A stretch of DNA of 64,000 nucleotides from positions 1 to 64,000 of the forward strand of contig JAFSLV010000015.1 in the NCBI GenBank assembly GCA_017448245.1, read 5' to 3'. The position numbers and the translations under genes are program-made. The stretch comes from Lachnospiraceae bacterium (GTDB lineage Bacteria; Bacillota; Clostridia; Lachnospirales; Lachnospiraceae). Below, piece after piece: positions 59,980 to 64,000 of the stretch. Below the pieces are notes generated by a model that worked only from the letters and a program-made list of their open reading frames with translations, was not told where the DNA came from and did no database searches. The stretch's first letter is position 1; every line of letters starts with the position of its first letter.

Positions 59980-61870
59980 AAATGCTTACAACATGCTGAT
60001 CATCCTGGTGGTGTTGACATTGCTTCTGATTCCTTTGTTTTCACTGCCTGTCCGGTCTGTGTCCCGAAATCTGACCTTTTTTGACAGCGATTATACCATC
60101 CGGTTCCGTGATAAGACCTACACGCATGTCACGCCCTCCGACCTCGCATCCTCGGGCATCACGGATATCAGAAGAGGCGACACGCTGGATGTGCTTTTTT
60201 CGCTGCCTTCGGATTTCTCGTATGCATGGCCGGCGCTTCTCATCCGTACACGCTATGCGTCGCTTCGTGTCACGCTCGACGGTGAGGAAATTTTTTCCCA
60301 TGATTCGGAGGAAGAATCCTCTTTCCTGTCCTATCTGGAGTGGGGGTCGCACTATATCGATCTTCCTCCGGATTATACGGAAAAACAGCTGACGGTAAGC
60401 CTGACCGCCACCACGGAGAATCCGTTTCTCGGGATTTTTCCCGTCATCTTCGGCCCGCATGACCTGCTGCTCACTTATACTACCTATCTGGGGCTTCTGC
60501 CGCTGTTTGTCGCACTCTTCATTGCGGCGTATGCCATCTTTTATATTATCCTCTCCCTGATCTTTATGATGCGGGGAACGGATATCAGCGGGCAGATCTT
60601 TGCCGCCATGCTCTGCCTCCTATGCGGCATCTGGCTGTTGTCGCATCATGAATTTTTCTCTCTGCTTTTGCCGGACGGACACTCCCTTCTGCTCGAATAT
60701 GTGATGCAGTTTCTTGCGGTGCCGTTTTTCTTTCTGTATCTCCGGCGGGTGCATCCGCCGTTGCGTTCCCGTTTCTACGGCATCCTGGCGACAACCGCCG
60801 TCATCATATCCATCGTTGCCATAACGCTGGAGATTACACTGGACCTGCGAAAAAACTTTCCGACGTATCTGTATCTGATGTTCCTGCTCCTTGGCGCCTT
60901 CATGATCGGACGGTTTTTCTATGATGTCTATCATGATCCGGACGTGGAGCCTTCCGAAATCATCCAGATATCCGGACTGGCGCTGCTGACGCTTTCCATA
61001 TTTATGCATGTGGTCTTTTATTTCATCAAAGACATGCGCGGCATTGAACGCAGCGTCATGGGCCGCTGTTCCATTACCTTCGGTGTTGCTTTGTTTCTGG
61101 AATCCCAGCTGATCAACTATTTTGTCTTTGTGACCAGACGGTTTGCGGAACGTATCGAACGGACGGAACTCGAAGAAATGGCTTACCGCGACTTTCTCAC
61201 CAATCTGCCCAACCGGACGGATGCGGAAAGAGTCTTTTCCGAAATGACCAATACCGCAGACGATTTCTGTGTCGTGATGTTTGACTTAAACGAACTCAAG
61301 GAGGTCAACGATAAGAGCGGGCACGATGCCGGAGACCGTCTTTTGTCCGAATTTGCACACGCGCTCGGTGTTGCCTTTGACGAGGGCACCTATCTGGCGC
61401 GTATCGGCGGAGACGAATTTGTCGCCATACTCGAGGGTGTCACACCGCATAAGGTGGAGCGGCATCTGCGCGATCTGGACAATGCGCTCAAGCGGCTCGA
61501 TATCATGGAGCCGGATATTGCGCACAGCGCGGCCTACGGCTATGCGTTCCGTCATGAATGCGCGGAGGACGAATCCGAGAAAAGAAAGCCGGTCAGTCCG
61601 TTCCAGATGATTCACGGACCCGCGGACTTTTCCGATGTGGACTACAACTTTACCATGAACCGTCGCCGGATGAATGACCGTAAAGAAGTGGTCAAGCAGG
61701 AAAACGTGGAATCCTCCGAATCCAGATTTCCGGTGGGGAGTGATATTCTGCAGCGCGTCCTGACGCTTGCCGATCAGAGGATGTACGAGAAAAAGCGTCT
61801 GTTCCGTTTGGAATCCGGAAAAAAAGAACCGGAACAGGAAACGGACCGGAAAAAGAAAAAGGCAAAATAA
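59972..61870 (+). CDS. Membrane diguanylate cyclase without I-site, with insertion
   Basis: 632 residues with the same plan as the preceding gene: N-terminal helix, external domain of about 150 residues, about seven membrane helices and a GGDEF domain (YRDFLTNLPNRTDAE; ARIGGDEFVAILEG near residue 479). The position of the inhibitory RxxD reads DEGT, so feedback control is absent. An insertion of about 55-60 charged residues (about 529-590) separates the last strand (YGYAFRHE) from the final helix (ADQRMYEKK). The C-terminus is a Lys/Glu-rich tail. Confidence 0.9.
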   Translation: MRKNAYNMLIILVVLTLLLIPLFSLPVRSVSRNLTFFDSDYTIRFRDKTYTHVTPSDLASSGITDIRRGDTLDVLFSLPSDFSYAWPALLIRTRYASLRVTLDGEEIFSHDSEEESSFLSYLEWGSHYIDLPPDYTEKQLTVSLTATTENPFLGIFPVIFGPHDLLLTYTTYLGLLPLFVALFIAAYAIFYIILSLIFMMRGTDISGQIFAAMLCLLCGIWLLSHHEFFSLLLPDGHSLLLEYVMQFLAVPFFFLYLRRVHPPLRSRFYGILATTAVIISIVAITLEITLDLRKNFPTYLYLMFLLLGAFMIGRFFYDVYHDPDVEPSEIIQISGLALLTLSIFMHVVFYFIKDMRGIERSVMGRCSITFGVALFLESQLINYFVFVTRRFAERIERTELEEMAYRDFLTNLPNRTDAERVFSEMTNTADDFCVVMFDLNELKEVNDKSGHDAGDRLLSEFAHALGVAFDEGTYLARIGGDEFVAILEGVTPHKVERHLRDLDNALKRLDIMEPDIAHSAAYGYAFRHECAEDESEKRKPVSPFQMIHGPADFSDVDYNFTMNRRRMNDRKEVVKQENVESSESRFPVGSDILQRVLTLADQRMYEKKRLFRLESGKKEPEQETDRKKKKAK

Positions 61871-61881
61871 AGGAGCCGCAC

Positions 61882-62742
61882 ATGCCAAAAAGAATCCTCC
61901 GTAACTATTTGCGTATTACGATTGCCGCACTCATTTACGGCGTTGCCATATCGCTGTTTCTGGATCCTTTGCATCTGGCGCCGGGCGGTTTTTCCGGGAT
62001 TGCCATTATTCTCAACCGTTTTTTTCCGCTCGGGGTCGGTGTATGGTTTATGATACTCAACGTTCCCGTGCTGCTCCTGGGCCTTGCGAAATTCGGCTGG
62101 CGCTTTCTCCTTTCCACGGTCTATGCAACAGCCGCATCCGGCATTGCCACCGACCTTGTTGCCGCGCACTTTTCGCGCTATGCGGTACAGGATACGATTC
62201 TCGGCGTGATCTTCGGTTCTGTTCTTTTGGCCTATGCCATCGGACAGGTCTTTTTATCCGGTGCCACAACGGGAGGCAGCGACATCATCGTCAAAATCCT
62301 GCGCCTGCACTATCCTCACATGAAGACGGGCCGCCTGTATTTTCTGCTCGATATGGCGGTCGTGATTGCTTCGGGCTTTGCGTTTCAAAACGCATATATC
62401 GCACTCTATGCCCTGATTTCGGTATGGCTGATGAGCTATATGCTCGATCTTGTATTGTACGGCCGTGACGGCGCCAAGCTCATCTATATCATCTCGGACC
62501 GTGCACAGTCCATTTCCGAGAGGATCTTAAAAGAACTCGATATCGGCGCCACCTTTATTGAAGGGAGAGGGGCTTACAGCGGCAAGGACAAAGAAGTCAT
62601 TTTGTGCGTCATCAAAAAAAGAGTCTATCCGCGTGCGGAGGAAATTGTACGAGAGGAGGATCCCGATGCCTTCCTGATTGTTTCCTCTGCCTCCGAAATC
62701 TTTGGGGAAGGCTACAAGAGTTACTTTGACGAGCGCCTGTGA
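61882..62742 (+). CDS. yitT: YitT family membrane protein
   Basis: 286 residues. Five to six membrane helices in the first 200 residues, with LAPGGFSGIAIIL and SGATTGGSDIIVKIL as family marks, then a cytoplasmic DUF2179 domain (IGATFIEGRGAYSGKDKEVI). The family is widespread in Firmicutes; function is unknown, transport is assumed. The ATG has AAAGGAG upstream. It is the last gene of the ptsH-to-yitT run. Confidence 0.92.
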   Translation: MPKRILRNYLRITIAALIYGVAISLFLDPLHLAPGGFSGIAIILNRFFPLGVGVWFMILNVPVLLLGLAKFGWRFLLSTVYATAASGIATDLVAAHFSRYAVQDTILGVIFGSVLLAYAIGQVFLSGATTGGSDIIVKILRLHYPHMKTGRLYFLLDMAVVIASGFAFQNAYIALYALISVWLMSYMLDLVLYGRDGAKLIYIISDRAQSISERILKELDIGATFIEGRGAYSGKDKEVILCVIKKRVYPRAEEIVREEDPDAFLIVSSASEIFGEGYKSYFDERL

Positions 62743-62748
62743 TTTTTG

Positions 62749-62757
62749 TGGTATACT
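62749..62757 (+). promoter_or_regulatory. Extended -10 giving a leaderless sdaAB mRNA
   Basis: TGgTATACT lies 6 nt after the yitT stop. The A of the sdaAB ATG is the seventh base after the box. Confidence 0.6.
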
Positions 62758-62763
62758 AAGCAT

Positions 62764-63432
62764 ATGGTTCTGACGGATATTATCGGACCGGTGATGGTCG
62801 GTCCTTCTTCATCACATACGGCAGGCGCGGCAAGAATCGGCAAGGTGGCCTATAAGCTTCTCGGGGAAGCAGTGGTGTGTGCCGAGATCTTCCTGCACGG
62901 TTCTTTCGCATCCACGGCAAGGGGACACGGTACTGACCGCGCACTCGTGGCGGGACTTCTGGGGATGCGCGTTGACGACCCCAGAATTCCGGACAGTTTT
63001 GCCATTGCCAAAGAACGCGGGCTTTCCTTTTCCTTTCATACCATTGATCTTGGCGCGGAACACCATCCCAACAGCGTCAAGCTGTGTCTTAGGGGAGAAA
63101 ACGGCAAAGAACTCTCCGTCATCGCTTCCTCCGTCGGCGGTGCCAGAATCCATGTCACCGAGCTGGATCATCTGGCCGTCAGCTTTTCGGGCGACCTCCC
63201 TACGCTGGTCATCCATCACATCGACCAGCCGGGGAAAATCGCGGAAGTGGCAACTCTTTTGGAGCGAAAAAACATCAATGTCGCCTCGATGCGTCTGTAC
63301 CGGGCGAGCAGGGGCGGCAACGCGGTCATGGTCTTTGAGTGTGACCAGGAGATATCCAAAGAGGATATCTCCTGGCTTGCGGAACAGGAGGCAACGGTCC
63401 GCGTGATCTATCTTTCACAGGCGAGAAAATGA
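62764..63432 (+). CDS. sdaAB: L-serine dehydratase, beta subunit
   Basis: 222 residues. Part of the iron-sulfur L-serine dehydratase that deaminates serine to pyruvate. The N-terminal MVGPSSSHTAGAARIG and HGSFASTARGHGTDRALVAGL are typical; the C-terminal 70 residues are an ACT domain (VIHHIDQPGKIAEVATLLE). The family start fits the ATG at 62764; no Shine-Dalgarno precedes it. The alpha-subunit gene starts 1 nt after the stop. Confidence 0.94.
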   Translation: MVLTDIIGPVMVGPSSSHTAGAARIGKVAYKLLGEAVVCAEIFLHGSFASTARGHGTDRALVAGLLGMRVDDPRIPDSFAIAKERGLSFSFHTIDLGAEHHPNSVKLCLRGENGKELSVIASSVGGARIHVTELDHLAVSFSGDLPTLVIHHIDQPGKIAEVATLLERKNINVASMRLYRASRGGNAVMVFECDQEISKEDISWLAEQEATVRVIYLSQARK

Positions 63433-63433
63433 C

Positions 63434-64000
63434 ATGTATGATTCTCTTTTGGCGATTGTAAAAAGAACAAAGGAAACGAATACCCCCTTTTGGGAGGTGG
63501 TGTGCGATGAGGACTGTAACGAACAGGGTATCACGCGCGAAGCTTCGTTTCGTTCGCTTTCCGTTATGTACCGCGCCATGAAAGAGGCCGACAGTTCCTA
63601 TCAGTCGTCATGGAAGTCCGCAAGCGGCATGGTCGGCACGGAAGGCGAGAAAATGCGCGTCTACCGGGCACATCATCAGCCGCTGACCGGAAGCTTTATG
63701 TCGCTCGTTTCGGAACGCGCCCTCAAAAGCGCCTCCTCCAATGCCTGTATGAAACGGATCGTGGCCGCACCGACCGCGGGCAGCTGCGGGGTTCTGCCGG
63801 CCGTTTTGATTTCTCTGCAGGAACGGGACGCTCTTACAGACGAGCAGATGGTACAGGCGCTTTTTGTCGCCGGCGGGATCGGGGGTGTCATCGCGCACAG
63901 AGCCTCTCTCTCCGGTGCGCAGGGCGGCTGTCAGGCCGAAGTCGGTGCCGCATCCGCCATGGCGGCGGGGGCCGCTGTCTATCTGGCGGGAGGTGATGAC
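63434..64000 (+). CDS. sdaAA: L-serine dehydratase, alpha subunit (cut by the right edge)
   Basis: The first 189 residues are visible: MYDSLLAIVKRTKETN at the start, then APTAGSCGVLPA and GAQGGCQAEVGAASAMAAG, each with a cysteine that holds the [4Fe-4S] cluster; the third cysteine lies beyond the window. It forms the catalytic part of the dehydratase with SdaAB. The ATG at 63434 follows the beta-subunit stop by 1 nt. Confidence 0.93.
   Translation, partial: MYDSLLAIVKRTKETNTPFWEVVCDEDCNEQGITREASFRSLSVMYRAMKEADSSYQSSWKSASGMVGTEGEKMRVYRAHHQPLTGSFMSLVSERALKSASSNACMKRIVAAPTAGSCGVLPAVLISLQERDALTDEQMVQALFVAGGIGGVIAHRASLSGAQGGCQAEVGAASAMAAGAAVYLAGGDD

Noticed and set aside
1-64000. CRISPR arrays, insertion sequences, prophage, rRNA and tRNA genes
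   Set aside because: I looked for spaced repeats, transposase motifs, phage structural genes and cloverleaf or rRNA signatures and saw none.

Overview
The window looks like chromosomal DNA of a low-to-mid GC Firmicute, most likely a Clostridia/Lachnospiraceae-type bacterium. The main clues are: diaminopimelate dehydrogenase in the lysine branch; a ChvE/MmsA/MmsB monosaccharide importer; MsmX, YesL, YitT, YqeC and YhaM family proteins; a two-subunit L-serine dehydratase; an IorAB-PaaK-ACT block; lipoprotein-type sugar-binding proteins; and an RND pump whose extracellular part is enlarged, as expected where there is no outer membrane. I see no phage, insertion sequence, CRISPR array, rRNA or tRNA. 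Coding density is very high. Most neighbouring genes overlap by 1-17 bp or are separated by a few bases, and no stretch over about 300 bp is empty except 21552-21873, which holds two divergent promoters and a gene remnant.

Layout. (1) 1-9900, minus strand: a seven-gene run ddh-pth-mfd-two paralogous polytopic membrane proteins (DUF2142/GT-C type)-aminotransferase-PAP2 phosphatase, then the first codons of another gene at the left edge behind its own promoter. (2) 10068-13178, plus: galactokinase, an MglB-like galactose-binding lipoprotein and ThrH. (3) 13184-17223, minus: the chvE-mmsA-mmsB importer. (4) 17322-21551, minus: iorA-iorB-paaK-ACT, for aryl-ketoacid/aryl-CoA chemistry. (5) 21648-24292: a fossil of an amino-acid ABC transporter, an acidic protein of unknown function, and an acyl-CoA synthetase. 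(6) 24315-30302, minus: RND pump, YfbR-like nucleotidase, MATE pump; divergent tadA. (7) 30917-36921, minus: msmX, then the run rpiB-rpe-map-metG-yesL. (8) 37024-38436: yqeC and, convergent to it, a 3D-domain protein. (9) 38562-45683, minus: TPR-like membrane protein, HAD hydrolase, lipoprotein, mutS2, and a response regulator/histidine kinase pair. (10) 45754-49725, plus: Lrp regulator, aminotransferase, a degenerate HtrA and YhaM; convergent nth and M32 carboxypeptidase. (11) 52060-64000, plus: mgsA, pncB, then a long run ptsH-ptsI-aminotransferase-glucokinase-two diguanylate cyclases-yitT, and finally sdaAB with sdaAA running off the right edge.

How parts work together. Sugar uptake and its control recur: galactokinase plus a galactose-binding protein, a full monosaccharide ABC importer, the shared ATPase MsmX, PTS HPr and enzyme I, glucokinase, pentose-phosphate isomerases and methylglyoxal synthase. 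The PTS/glucokinase genes are transcribed together with two membrane diguanylate cyclases, which could tie sugar status to c-di-GMP.

The most interesting signals are in expression rather than in a new gene cassette. Several genes (tadA, the RND pump, yqeC, sdaAB, and with 2-3 nt leaders HPr, the HAD hydrolase and two others) have a -10 box only 6-9 nt before the start codon and no Shine-Dalgarno, so they should be leaderless or nearly so. A hairpin at 32-97 would hide a ribosome binding site only in read-through transcripts. Several promoters carry perfect palindromes. At protein level the notable items are an HPr with Arg at position 46, an HtrA-like protein that has lost catalytic residues, an RND pump with a roughly 230-residue helical insertion, and two tandem diguanylate cyclases of which only one has the product-inhibition site.
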